A DNA stretch of 64,000 nt. Origin: Psychroserpens burtonensis DSM 12212. GTDB lineage: Bacteria > Bacteroidota > Bacteroidia > Flavobacteriales > Flavobacteriaceae. Position 1 is the stretch's first letter. The number at the start of each line of letters is the position of its first letter. A program made the translations under genes and the position numbers. The stretch lies in assembly GCF_000425305.1 (NCBI RefSeq), contig NZ_AUDE01000006.1, positions 62,001 to 126,000 on the forward strand. Reading direction: 5' to 3'. Below, piece after piece: positions 8,696 to 16,423 of the stretch. The notes beneath the pieces are model-generated. The model saw only the letters and a program-made list of their open reading frames with translations. It was not told the DNA's origin and ran no database searches.

Positions 8696-10036
8696 ATGTC
8701 AAAACGTTTTCTAGAATTAGGAATTAACGAACAGTTACAACAGGCCTTAGCAGACTTACAAATCTCTTTGCCTACAGATATTCAAGAAAAGGCTATACCT
8801 GTAGTTCTTAATCAAACTGAAGACCTTGTTGTTTTAGCTAAAACCGGTACAGGAAAAACTGCAGCTTTTGGCTTGCCTTTATTGCAGTTGGTTGATTTAG
8901 AAGACAGCACTATACAAACACTTATATTGGCACCAACAAGAGAATTAGGACAGCAGATCTATACTAATTTAGTAGAATTTTCTGGATATAGTCCTAATAT
9001 CTCTATCGCATCTGTATGTGGAGGTATTCCTATAAAACCTCAAATAGAACGTCTAAAAGCGACGACCCATATTGTGGTTGCTACGCCTGGACGTTTGGTC
9101 GATTTAGTGAAACGTGGCGCTGTTGATATTAAAAACTTAAAGTACTTAGTATTGGATGAAGCTGATGAAATGGTCACTGCTTTAAAAGACGAAGTCGATT
9201 CTATTATAAAAGGCATTCCAAAAACGCGACGTACATTATTATTTACAGCAACGATGTCTGGAACCATCAAACAAGTGGTTCAAAATTACATGTCAAAACA
9301 GGTGATACATCTAGAAGCCGATATGAAAACGATTGGTAATCAAGGCATCGATCATCAATACGTAGTTGTAGAGCCTATTGAGAAACTAGAGGTGTTACTT
9401 CATTTTCTAAATTCTAAAGAAGGAGAACGCGGAATTATATTTTGTAAAACTAAAGCTGCGGTTAATAAATTAGCCAAAAAACTAGCTATCAATAAATTCT
9501 CTTCTGGTGCGATACATGGTAGTTTAACACAAGGGATTCGTGATCGTATCATGGGACAATTTAGAGAGGGTTATATCGATATCTTGGTCGCTACAGATTT
9601 GGCAGCTCGTGGTATTGATGTCAAAGACGTGTCGTACGTCGTTAATTATCACTTACCGGACACCTATAACACCTATGTGCATCGAAGTGGGCGAACAGCT
9701 AGAGCAGGAGCAAAGGGCCTATCGTTAAGTGTCATCCAGAAAGAAGAAGTAGAAGAAATTCCTGAATTTGAAGCTGAATTAGGTCTCGTTTTTACTGAAT
9801 TCAAAAAAGCAGATGCTCAAAGTATTGAAGAAAATAATGGTCTCATATGGGCCAAAAAGATATTTAAAGCGAAACCAAATCGTGATATTTCTGAAGATTT
9901 TAAATCTCAAATCAAAACAATCTTTCATCATCTAACAAAAGAAGAACTCGTTGATAAGATACTCGCTGATTATCTAGCTCAAAACAGTACAGATAAAGCA
10001 AAATCTGAAGATTCAAAAAAGGCTAAAAAGAAATAA
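8696..10036 (+). CDS. DEAD-box ATP-dependent RNA helicase (RhlE/CsdA-like)
   Basis: All helicase motifs are present in order: Q motif region LPTDIQEKAIP, motif I AKTGTGKT, Ia PTRELGQQ, Ib TPGR, II DEAD, III TAT (in FTATMS), IV IIFCKTK, V ATDLAARGID, VI HRSGRTAR. The protein ends in a short Lys-rich tail (KKAKKK) that would bind RNA. It unwinds short RNA duplexes in ribosome assembly, cold adaptation or mRNA decay. The Met at 8696 (MSKRFLEL) is chosen because the -7 box at 8673-8680 rules out the earlier in-frame TTG. A second DEAD-box helicase follows after 1 base, so the two are one operon. Confidence 0.92.
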   Translation: MSKRFLELGINEQLQQALADLQISLPTDIQEKAIPVVLNQTEDLVVLAKTGTGKTAAFGLPLLQLVDLEDSTIQTLILAPTRELGQQIYTNLVEFSGYSPNISIASVCGGIPIKPQIERLKATTHIVVATPGRLVDLVKRGAVDIKNLKYLVLDEADEMVTALKDEVDSIIKGIPKTRRTLLFTATMSGTIKQVVQNYMSKQVIHLEADMKTIGNQGIDHQYVVVEPIEKLEVLLHFLNSKEGERGIIFCKTKAAVNKLAKKLAINKFSSGAIHGSLTQGIRDRIMGQFREGYIDILVATDLAARGIDVKDVSYVVNYHLPDTYNTYVHRSGRTARAGAKGLSLSVIQKEEVEEIPEFEAELGLVFTEFKKADAQSIEENNGLIWAKKIFKAKPNRDISEDFKSQIKTIFHHLTKEELVDKILADYLAQNSTDKAKSEDSKKAKKK

Positions 10037-10037
10037 C

Positions 10038-11351
10038 ATGGCAAATGATATAAAAAATCAGCAGGATATTCTGGCTAAATTAAATATTGAAGCTTTAAAT
10101 CCTATGCAAGAGGAAGCTGTTTCGATTATAGAAGTAACCGAAAATATTGTTGTTTTATCTCCAACAGGGACAGGAAAAACATTAGCATTTTCATTACCGC
10201 TTTTGGATCTTTTAGATCCTGAATCAACTAATATTCAAGCATTAATCATAGTGCCCTCAAGAGAATTAGCCATTCAAATTGAACAAGTGATTCGTTCTAT
10301 GGGTTCTGGTTATAAAGTGAACGCTGTTTATGGAGGTCGTCCAATGTCTAAAGATAAAATTGAACTTAAGCACAATCCAGCTATTTTAGTTGGAACTCCA
10401 GGGCGACTACTAGACCATTTTGACAATGATCGTTTTTCTAAATCAGCTATTAAAACACTTATATTAGATGAGTTTGATAAGTCTTTAGAGAATGGTTTTG
10501 AGGAAGAAATGAAAGCTATCTTACATTATTTACCTAATTTAAATAAACGCATTCTAACCTCTGCCACTCAAGCAGTTGATGTTCCTAACTTTGTAGGCTT
10601 AGACAATCCCTGCGTCATTGATTATTTAAAAGAAAAAGACGCATCGAGACTAGCACTCAAACTAGTGATCTCTCCAGATAAAAACAAACTATCAACGCTG
10701 TTGGAATTAGTGAAGTATATTGGTAATGAACCCGGTATTATTTTCTGTAATTTTAGAGAGAGCATTGATCAAGTGAGTGCATTTTTAAACAAACAGAATA
10801 TTGGTCATGCCTGCTTTTCTGGAGGAATGGAACAAAAAGATAGAGAACGTGCACTCATAAAGTTTAGAAACGGAACATGTCAGTTATTAGTCGCTACAGA
10901 TTTAGCAGCCAGAGGTATTGATATTCCTGAAATGAAATTTATTATTCATTATGAATTGCCAGTTCATGAAGAAGAATTTATTCATAGAAATGGTAGGACT
11001 GCTCGCGTGAATGCATCAGGTACGTCTTATGTTCTAAAATGGAAAGATCAATTACTACCAGACTTTATTAAAGCTTCAGCACCAATTGACATATCTAAAA
11101 AAGCTCCACATAAAAAGCAATATTGGGAAACCTTATTCATTTCCGGAGGACGAAAAGATAAAATTTCCAAAGGTGATATCGCAGGTTTGTTTTTTAAAAT
11201 AGGAGGTCTAAAAAAAGACCAATTAGGCGCCATTGAGCTCAAACCAGATTGTGCGTTTGTAGCGGTTCCTTTTGCACTTGCAAATCAGTTAGTGGGTACA
11301 TTGAATAATAGTCGTTTGAAAAAGAAAAAGGTGCGTATATCTGTTCTGTAA
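10038..11351 (+). CDS. DEAD-box-like helicase with DEFD motif II and C-terminal DbpA-type RNA-binding domain
   Basis: Motif I is SPTGTGKT, motif II is DEFD instead of DEAD, motif III is SAT, V is ATDLAARGID and VI is HRNGRTAR. Residues about 360-437 look like a DbpA RNA-binding domain (FISGGRKDKISKGDIAGLFF, later AIELKPDCAFVAVP), which in DbpA directs the enzyme to 23S rRNA helix 92. A role in large-subunit maturation is therefore likely. DEFD keeps the two acidic residues needed for ATP hydrolysis, so activity is expected. The gene begins 1 base after the stop of the preceding helicase. Confidence 0.88.
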   Translation: MANDIKNQQDILAKLNIEALNPMQEEAVSIIEVTENIVVLSPTGTGKTLAFSLPLLDLLDPESTNIQALIIVPSRELAIQIEQVIRSMGSGYKVNAVYGGRPMSKDKIELKHNPAILVGTPGRLLDHFDNDRFSKSAIKTLILDEFDKSLENGFEEEMKAILHYLPNLNKRILTSATQAVDVPNFVGLDNPCVIDYLKEKDASRLALKLVISPDKNKLSTLLELVKYIGNEPGIIFCNFRESIDQVSAFLNKQNIGHACFSGGMEQKDRERALIKFRNGTCQLLVATDLAARGIDIPEMKFIIHYELPVHEEEFIHRNGRTARVNASGTSYVLKWKDQLLPDFIKASAPIDISKKAPHKKQYWETLFISGGRKDKISKGDIAGLFFKIGGLKKDQLGAIELKPDCAFVAVPFALANQLVGTLNNSRLKKKKVRISVL

Positions 11352-11366
11352 TTGATAATGAGTGAG

Positions 11367-11385
11367 TTACATAAAATTAATGTAA
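11367..11385. repeat. Inverted repeat upstream of the AraC-fusion gene
   Basis: TTACAT and ATGTAA are separated by 7 bases, 22 bases before the ATG at 11407. It could be an operator, or chance in AT-rich DNA. Confidence 0.3.
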
Positions 11386-11406
11386 ATTACACCCAAAATC
11401 AATCAT

Positions 11407-12501
11407 ATGCCACTATTTTTAGATTTGCATGATCTTCCCGAAGGTATTACAGCGCAACATGTCGCAGAAATGCACCAAGCCGATTTAGATATTGAGCACA
11501 AATACAATTGTCGTGGACTGACCTACTGGTGTGACGAAAAAAGAAAAACAGCATTTTGTTTAATAGAAGCGCCAAATAAACAAGCGCTTATAGATTTGCA
11601 TCAAAATGCTCATGGCGCTATTCCCACAAGTATTATTGAGGTTAATGATACAATTGTGGAATCTTTTTTAGGACGTATTGAAGATCCTGAAAAATCAAAG
11701 AACATCAGCCTCAACATAATCAACAACCAAGCTTTTAGAGCCCTAATGGTTGTTAAGCTAAAGCATAAAACGCTTAGAGCAAAAGATATAAACACAGTAA
11801 AAGCGGCTATTAGAGGCTATTCCGTATCTATTAGTAATTTGGCCTCTCAATACAATGGACGTATCGTTGAGCAGACCGTTTCTAGATTTTTAATATCATT
11901 TGTATCGGTTACAGATGCCATTCAATGTGGTATAAAAATTCAAGAATCATATCATTCTGTTATTATCCCAGATTTAGAATGTAAGATAGGAATAAGTGCC
12001 GGGATTCCTGTTTCTGAAAAAGATAGTATTTTTGAGGACACTATAAAAACTTCTGATTATCTAAGTGATATCGCTAAAGGTGATTTTTCTATTACTGCAA
12101 AAGTCAATGATCTCTTCGAAGGGGAAAACCAAAATAAACCAATACATGAAAAGAATGGAATTACTGTTTTAAATAGTCAAAATGAAGGGTTTTTGATGCA
12201 ATTAATGGAATATACTGAAACGATATGGTCACATACGTCTTTAACTGTTAATGATTTTCAAAAAAATCTAGGTTATAGTAAATCTAAATTGTACCGCACT
12301 ATGATGAATCTTATTGGTAAATCCCCCAATACATTCTTAAAAGAGTATCGTTTAAATGAAGCCTTAAAATTACTAGAAGAACAAAACTGTAATATTTCTG
12401 AAGTGGCGTATCAAACAGGTTTTAGTAGTCCGGCTTATTTTTCAAAATGTTTCCATAAAAAATATGGTATTCTACCTTCAACTTTTGTTTACCACAATTA
12501 A
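11407..12501 (+). CDS. DUF4242 / degenerate nucleotide-cyclase-like / AraC HTH fusion regulator
   Basis: Three modules are joined. Residues 1-90 match the DUF4242 nickel-binding fold (SCO4226-like; DLHDLP, then AEMHQADL, then CRGLTYWCDE and AHGAIP). Residues about 108-245 look like a class III adenylate-cyclase domain without its catalytic motifs (DAIQCGIKIQESY and LECKIGISAGIPV are the recognisable parts). Residues 260-364 are an AraC double helix-turn-helix (SEVAYQTGFSSPAYFSKCFH). It is probably a one-component regulator sensing a metal or small ligand. The likely target is next door: TTGGTCTAAA direct repeats 21 bp apart lie upstream of the following lipoprotein gene, the spacing expected of AraC-family sites. 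The ligand and target are inference. Confidence 0.8.
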   Translation: MPLFLDLHDLPEGITAQHVAEMHQADLDIEHKYNCRGLTYWCDEKRKTAFCLIEAPNKQALIDLHQNAHGAIPTSIIEVNDTIVESFLGRIEDPEKSKNISLNIINNQAFRALMVVKLKHKTLRAKDINTVKAAIRGYSVSISNLASQYNGRIVEQTVSRFLISFVSVTDAIQCGIKIQESYHSVIIPDLECKIGISAGIPVSEKDSIFEDTIKTSDYLSDIAKGDFSITAKVNDLFEGENQNKPIHEKNGITVLNSQNEGFLMQLMEYTETIWSHTSLTVNDFQKNLGYSKSKLYRTMMNLIGKSPNTFLKEYRLNEALKLLEEQNCNISEVAYQTGFSSPAYFSKCFHKKYGILPSTFVYHN

Positions 12502-12538
12502 AATACTGTTTTAAAGCTAGTTATAAGTAAATTTCCTC

Positions 12539-12569
12539 TTGGTCTAAAAGTCCTTTTATTTGGTCTAAA
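12539..12569 (+). promoter_or_regulatory. Direct-repeat operator, probable AraC-family binding site
   Basis: TTGGTCTAAA occurs exactly at 12539-12548 and 12560-12569, start to start 21 bp. The downstream copy ends just before the expected -33 region of the promoter with -7 box at 12598, the arrangement of class II activation. Confidence 0.6.
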
Positions 12570-12605
12570 TGTAGAATAATAGAAAAAGATTCTATTCTAC
12601 ATTTG
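12567..12605 (+). promoter_or_regulatory. Promoter -7 box within a long inverted repeat
   Basis: TACATTTG at 12598-12605 fits TAnnTTTG. It overlaps a perfect 12-bp inverted repeat, AAATGTAGAATA at 12567-12578 and TATTCTACATTT at 12593-12604. A competing pair, AATAGAA and TTCTATT, lies inside. The -33 region has no TTG, consistent with dependence on an activator. Confidence 0.55.
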
Positions 12606-12630
12606 ATAAAAACCAAATACATATAAAATT

Positions 12631-13131
12631 ATGAAGACAAATTTAACGGTCGTATTGATTATGATTTTTACAATCGTAGTCCCTGGGTGTGACAAACAAG
12701 CTCAAGAAACAAATGACATTCAAATCGATTTAATAAACAATGAGTTTCCTGAAGCAAAACAAGAGGTGATGGAAACATTCGGTGCTATTGCACAAAGTAT
12801 TATGGACGGCGATATGGATCAACTCATTTCGTTCCACGCTTATAGTCCGAAGTTTACTGAATTTAAAAATGGAGAACCAAGAAATGGTAGTGAAGCAAAC
12901 GAACTTCACGAACGAAGTGTTTTTGGTTCTGTAACCGAAGTCGTTAAGTTTGATGCAAACGATTTAAAAATTGCGGTGTATGGTGATGTTGCTAATTTGA
13001 CCTTTCACTCTGATTTTCAATTAAGATTTGGAGAGGATTTAGTGGTTGTAAATGACCAAATAACACTATTATTTGTGAAGACAGGTGAGGGTTGGAAAAT
13101 GGTTCACGAACACCATTCACCTTTGAATTAA
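12631..13131 (+). CDS. Lipoprotein with NTF2/SnoaL-like domain
   Basis: The signal peptide ends in a lipobox, VVPGC, with lipidated Cys20. The mature 146 residues resemble the SnoaL-like/DUF4440 branch of the NTF2 fold: a long helix with FGAIAQSIMDGDMDQLISFH, then strands ending in the typical LLFVKTGEGWKMVHEHHS. Such domains bind small hydrophobic ligands or catalyse isomerisation or hydration; no catalytic residue can be named. It lies directly downstream of the AraC-fusion gene and its repeat operator, and upstream of the FAD oxidase. The three may form a regulated set for a small organic compound. Confidence 0.75.
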   Translation: MKTNLTVVLIMIFTIVVPGCDKQAQETNDIQIDLINNEFPEAKQEVMETFGAIAQSIMDGDMDQLISFHAYSPKFTEFKNGEPRNGSEANELHERSVFGSVTEVVKFDANDLKIAVYGDVANLTFHSDFQLRFGEDLVVVNDQITLLFVKTGEGWKMVHEHHSPLN

Positions 13132-13265
13132 GAAGCAACTTGTAAGACTCACTATGAATGTAATGCAGAATACAATATCAGTAATTCACTAAATAATTGT
13201 TTTGCTTTCTGCATTTATAATTTGTCATATTCAATTATTTATTGAAAAACTAAAAAATTTAAAAC

Positions 13266-14657
13266 ATGAAAAATTTAATAAAAGATATTGCTCCAGACAT
13301 TATTAACACTTTCAAATCACAATTAAGAGGTAGGCTTATTTTACAATCAGATGCGGACTACAACGAAACACGAAAGGTGTATAACGCGATGATTGATAAA
13401 AAACCAGGATTATTTGTCATATGTGTCGATGTTGCCGATGTTATAGCATCTGTAAATTTTGGACGAGAAAATAATTTACTAATTGCTATAAGAGGTGGAG
13501 GTCATAACGGAGGCGGCTTAGGACTTTGTAATGATGGCTTAGTTATAGACTTATCCGGAATTAAATTTATAAGAGTAGATACCTCAAATAATACTGTAAG
13601 AGTAGGTGGAGGAAACCTTTGGGGAGAAGTAGATCATGCCACTTATCCTTTTGGATTAGCTGTTCCAGCTGGAATAATTTCTACAACAGGCGTTGGAGGA
13701 CTAACACTCGGCGGAGGTGTTGGACATTTATCAAGGAAATACGGATTAACCATAGATAATTTATTAGAAGCAGATATGGTATTAGCAGATGGTTCGTTTC
13801 TAACGGTAAATGCACAACAAAACACCGATTTATTTTGGGCTATTCGAGGTGGTGGTGGAAACTACGGCATCGTAACTTCATTTAAATTCCAAGCACATTC
13901 TGTTAAAAATGTTATTGGAGGACCAACCTTATGGCCTGTTGAAAAAACAGAAGAAATTATGGAATGGTATCATGAATTCCTTCTTAATGCTCCAGACGAA
14001 TTAAACGGGTTTATAGCCACTATGATTATACCGGGACCTCCATTTCCAGAACAGTTGCACAACAAGCAATTTTGTGGAATAGTTTGGTGCTATGTTGGTG
14101 ATCCTACTAAATTTGATAAACTCTTTAAGCCCGTTAGAGATTTAAATCCTTTATTTGAACATGTTGGTGCAATGCCTTATCCATCCATTCAAACATTATT
14201 TGATGGCTTAATGCCGCATGGTTTACAGTGGTATTGGAGAGCTGATTTCTTTAAAGAGTTAGGCCCTGAAGTGAGAGCACAACATTTAAAATTTGGTTCA
14301 AAGATTCCAACACCATTATCTCAAATGCACTTATACCCAATTAGTGGTGCAGCAAGTAGAGTTGGACCAAAAGAGACACCATGGGCCTATAGAGATGCCA
14401 ATTATGCTGGTGTAATAGTTGGTGTTGACCCTGATCCTAAAAATGCTGATAAAATCACTAATTGGTGCAAGGATTATTGGGACGCTTTACACCCGTATTC
14501 GGCAGGTGGTGCTTATTCTAATTTTATGATGGAAGAGGGACAAGACCGCATAAAAGCTAGTTATAAACACAATTATGATAGATTAGTTTCAATAAAAGAA
14601 ATCTACGATCCAGAAAATTTATTCAGGGTTAATCAGAATATTAGACCTAAAAATTAA
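13266..14657 (+). CDS. FAD-linked oxidase, BBE (berberine-bridge-like) family
   Basis: The N-terminal FAD_binding_4 domain has RGGGHNGGG with His80 as the expected covalent FAD attachment site. The second attachment Cys of bicovalent members is missing: the stretch reads STTGVGGLTLGGG. LSRKYGLTIDNLLEADMV is the family's adenine-side motif. The C-terminal BBE segment is complete (EEGQDRIKASYKHNYDRL, then IYDPENLFRVNQNI). Relatives oxidise sugars, alkaloids or phenols with oxygen. There is no signal peptide, so it is cytoplasmic, unlike the exported NTF2-like lipoprotein before it. It lies 134 bases after that gene and may share its control. Confidence 0.88.
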   Translation: MKNLIKDIAPDIINTFKSQLRGRLILQSDADYNETRKVYNAMIDKKPGLFVICVDVADVIASVNFGRENNLLIAIRGGGHNGGGLGLCNDGLVIDLSGIKFIRVDTSNNTVRVGGGNLWGEVDHATYPFGLAVPAGIISTTGVGGLTLGGGVGHLSRKYGLTIDNLLEADMVLADGSFLTVNAQQNTDLFWAIRGGGGNYGIVTSFKFQAHSVKNVIGGPTLWPVEKTEEIMEWYHEFLLNAPDELNGFIATMIIPGPPFPEQLHNKQFCGIVWCYVGDPTKFDKLFKPVRDLNPLFEHVGAMPYPSIQTLFDGLMPHGLQWYWRADFFKELGPEVRAQHLKFGSKIPTPLSQMHLYPISGAASRVGPKETPWAYRDANYAGVIVGVDPDPKNADKITNWCKDYWDALHPYSAGGAYSNFMMEEGQDRIKASYKHNYDRLVSIKEIYDPENLFRVNQNIRPKN

Positions 14658-14934
14658 TACGCTTTTCACCGCATTAATATGATATTTGATTGCATTACAG
14701 TTTAGGATAGTTATTTTCATGAAATGATAGGGTGGGCAATCTATCTTTATCGCCTAAAAACTAAGGCATAATATCTCTAGATACAATAATTCTAATCTAT
14801 TGTTTAGTACGGTATGATTACTATTAAGGAATAACTTAAACAAATAAAAACGCATATTCACGCTTTGTTCAGCTGTTTTGGCTAATAGTTTGACCTTTTT
14901 TTTCTTCGGAAATAGATAAAATTCAAAGAATAAA

Positions 14935-15690
14935 CTACTCCTTAACCAAAGGCTTCAAAACTTCCCAAACCGTATTGGCTACAATTTGATGCCCTTTTAC
15001 TGTTGGATGAATGCCATCGCTTTGGTTGAGGGACGCAATGCCTCCAACGTCTTTTAAGATAAATGGAATGAACTCCAACTGATTTTCTTGCGCTAATACT
15101 GCATATATCTGTCTAAATTCTTTCGTATATGCTTGTCCCATATTAGGCGGTAATTCCATACCAGCAAGCACAATAGTGGTGTCTTCGCTTTTTTGTTGTA
15201 CTACATCTATAATGAATTGTAAATTAGAGCGTGTTTCAGATAACGCCACACCGCGTAAGCCGTCATTAGCTCCAAGTTCTAAGACGAAAATAGCAATATC
15301 CTGTTTTAAAATCCAATCAATTCTACTTTTTCCACCTGCACTTGTTTCGCCACTTAAACCCGAATTAATCACTGTGTAATTAACTCCTAAAGAATCTATT
15401 TTTTGTTGCAGCAAGGCAGGAAAAGCATCATTAGTATCATCCAATCCATAACCCGCAGTTATACTATCTCCAAAACACAAAATGGTCTTGATTTTATTGG
15501 TAGCCACTGGTATTTGTTCCGTTTGCGCAGAATCTTCTTTAGCTTGTACATTTTGAGTGGCCGTTTCTGACTTTCCATTGCCACATGCACACATTAAAAA
15601 GCTAGGGATAAAATAACAAAACTTTAAGAATTTCTTTATACATGAATTAGGTGGTTTTGAAATCAATTGTTTATTTTGAGCCATAGACAT
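14935..15690 (-). CDS. GDSL/SGNH esterase (TesA-like), probable lipoprotein
   Basis: SGNH blocks are seen in order: FGDSITAG with Ser76, a glycine block (NSGLSGETSAGG), GAND, and DGIHP with the catalytic Asp/His. The hydrophobic N-terminus ends in LMCAC, so the protein is probably a lipoprotein acylated at Cys37 with a Thr/Glu/Gln-rich linker. The annotated start (MSMAQNK) has alternatives. The enzyme would hydrolyse lysophospholipids or acyl esters. It is divergent from an ABC exporter with only 20 bases between starts. The tesA-ybbA-ybbP neighbourhood is widely conserved in bacteria and suggests the esterase and exporter act on the same lipid or released product. Confidence 0.87.
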   Translation of the reverse strand: MSMAQNKQLISKPPNSCIKKFLKFCYFIPSFLMCACGNGKSETATQNVQAKEDSAQTEQIPVATNKIKTILCFGDSITAGYGLDDTNDAFPALLQQKIDSLGVNYTVINSGLSGETSAGGKSRIDWILKQDIAIFVLELGANDGLRGVALSETRSNLQFIIDVVQQKSEDTTIVLAGMELPPNMGQAYTKEFRQIYAVLAQENQLEFIPFILKDVGGIASLNQSDGIHPTVKGHQIVANTVWEVLKPLVKE

Positions 15691-15710
15691 AACGTGTCAA
15701 CTTTATTAAA

Positions 15711-16412
15711 ATGAATACACCAAAGATATTAAAGATTACTGGGTTAGAAAAGACTTATTCTAGCGGTAACAAACAATTAACGGTTTTGCAAAACATCTCT
15801 TTTGATGTAGATCGAGGTCAAACTTTTTCAATCGTTGGGCCATCAGGAAGTGGTAAAACAACCTTACTTGGTTTATGCGCAGGACTAGATGAGCCAAGTG
15901 CAGGTCAAATAGAATTATGTGGTCAAGATTTAAGTACTTTAAATGAAGACCAACGTGCTCAATTACGTAATAAAGAGGTTGGTTTTATATTTCAAAATTT
16001 TCAGTTATTACCAACGCTCACTGCGTTAGAGAATGTTAGTGTTCCTCTAGAATTACAAGGCGCAAAAGATGCCGAAAAGCGAAGTATGGTTTTATTGGAA
16101 AAAGTAGGACTAGCAGACCGCTCTCATCACTATCCGTCACAACTTTCTGGAGGAGAGCAACAACGGGTTGCTTTAGCAAGAGCTTTTGCAAACCAACCGT
16201 CTATATTATTTGCAGATGAGCCTACGGGAAATTTAGATGAAGATACTGGTGAAAAAGTTATCAAACTCTTATTTGATCTTAATAAAGAAGCAGGTACTAC
16301 ATTAATAATAATTTCCCACGATTTAGAACTTGCCAATCGAACTCAACAGATTTTAAGATTGAAAGGCGGACAAATTTTAACCAACCAACGTACTTCAGTA
16401 CTTCAATCATAG
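15711..16412 (+). CDS. ybbA: ABC transporter ATP-binding protein, YbbA/LolD-like
   Basis: The 233-residue ATPase has Walker A GPSGSGKT (residues 43-50), a Q-loop in FIFQNFQLL, the signature LSGGEQQR, Walker B ILFADEPTGNLDE and an H-loop in ISHD. It belongs to the MacB/LolD/YbbA group that energises FtsX-type permeases for extraction or export of lipids or amphipathic molecules from the outer leaflet. It is 11 bases upstream of its permease and divergent from the TesA-like esterase, the same order as E. coli tesA-ybbA-ybbP. The symbol is given by that context. Confidence 0.9.
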   Translation: MNTPKILKITGLEKTYSSGNKQLTVLQNISFDVDRGQTFSIVGPSGSGKTTLLGLCAGLDEPSAGQIELCGQDLSTLNEDQRAQLRNKEVGFIFQNFQLLPTLTALENVSVPLELQGAKDAEKRSMVLLEKVGLADRSHHYPSQLSGGEQQRVALARAFANQPSILFADEPTGNLDEDTGEKVIKLLFDLNKEAGTTLIIISHDLELANRTQQILRLKGGQILTNQRTSVLQS

Positions 16413-16423
16413 CTCCTTTTCTT

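Noticed and set aside
10038-11351. DEFD helicase as an inactive enzyme
   Set aside because: The change spares both acidic residues of motif II, and all other ATPase motifs are intact.
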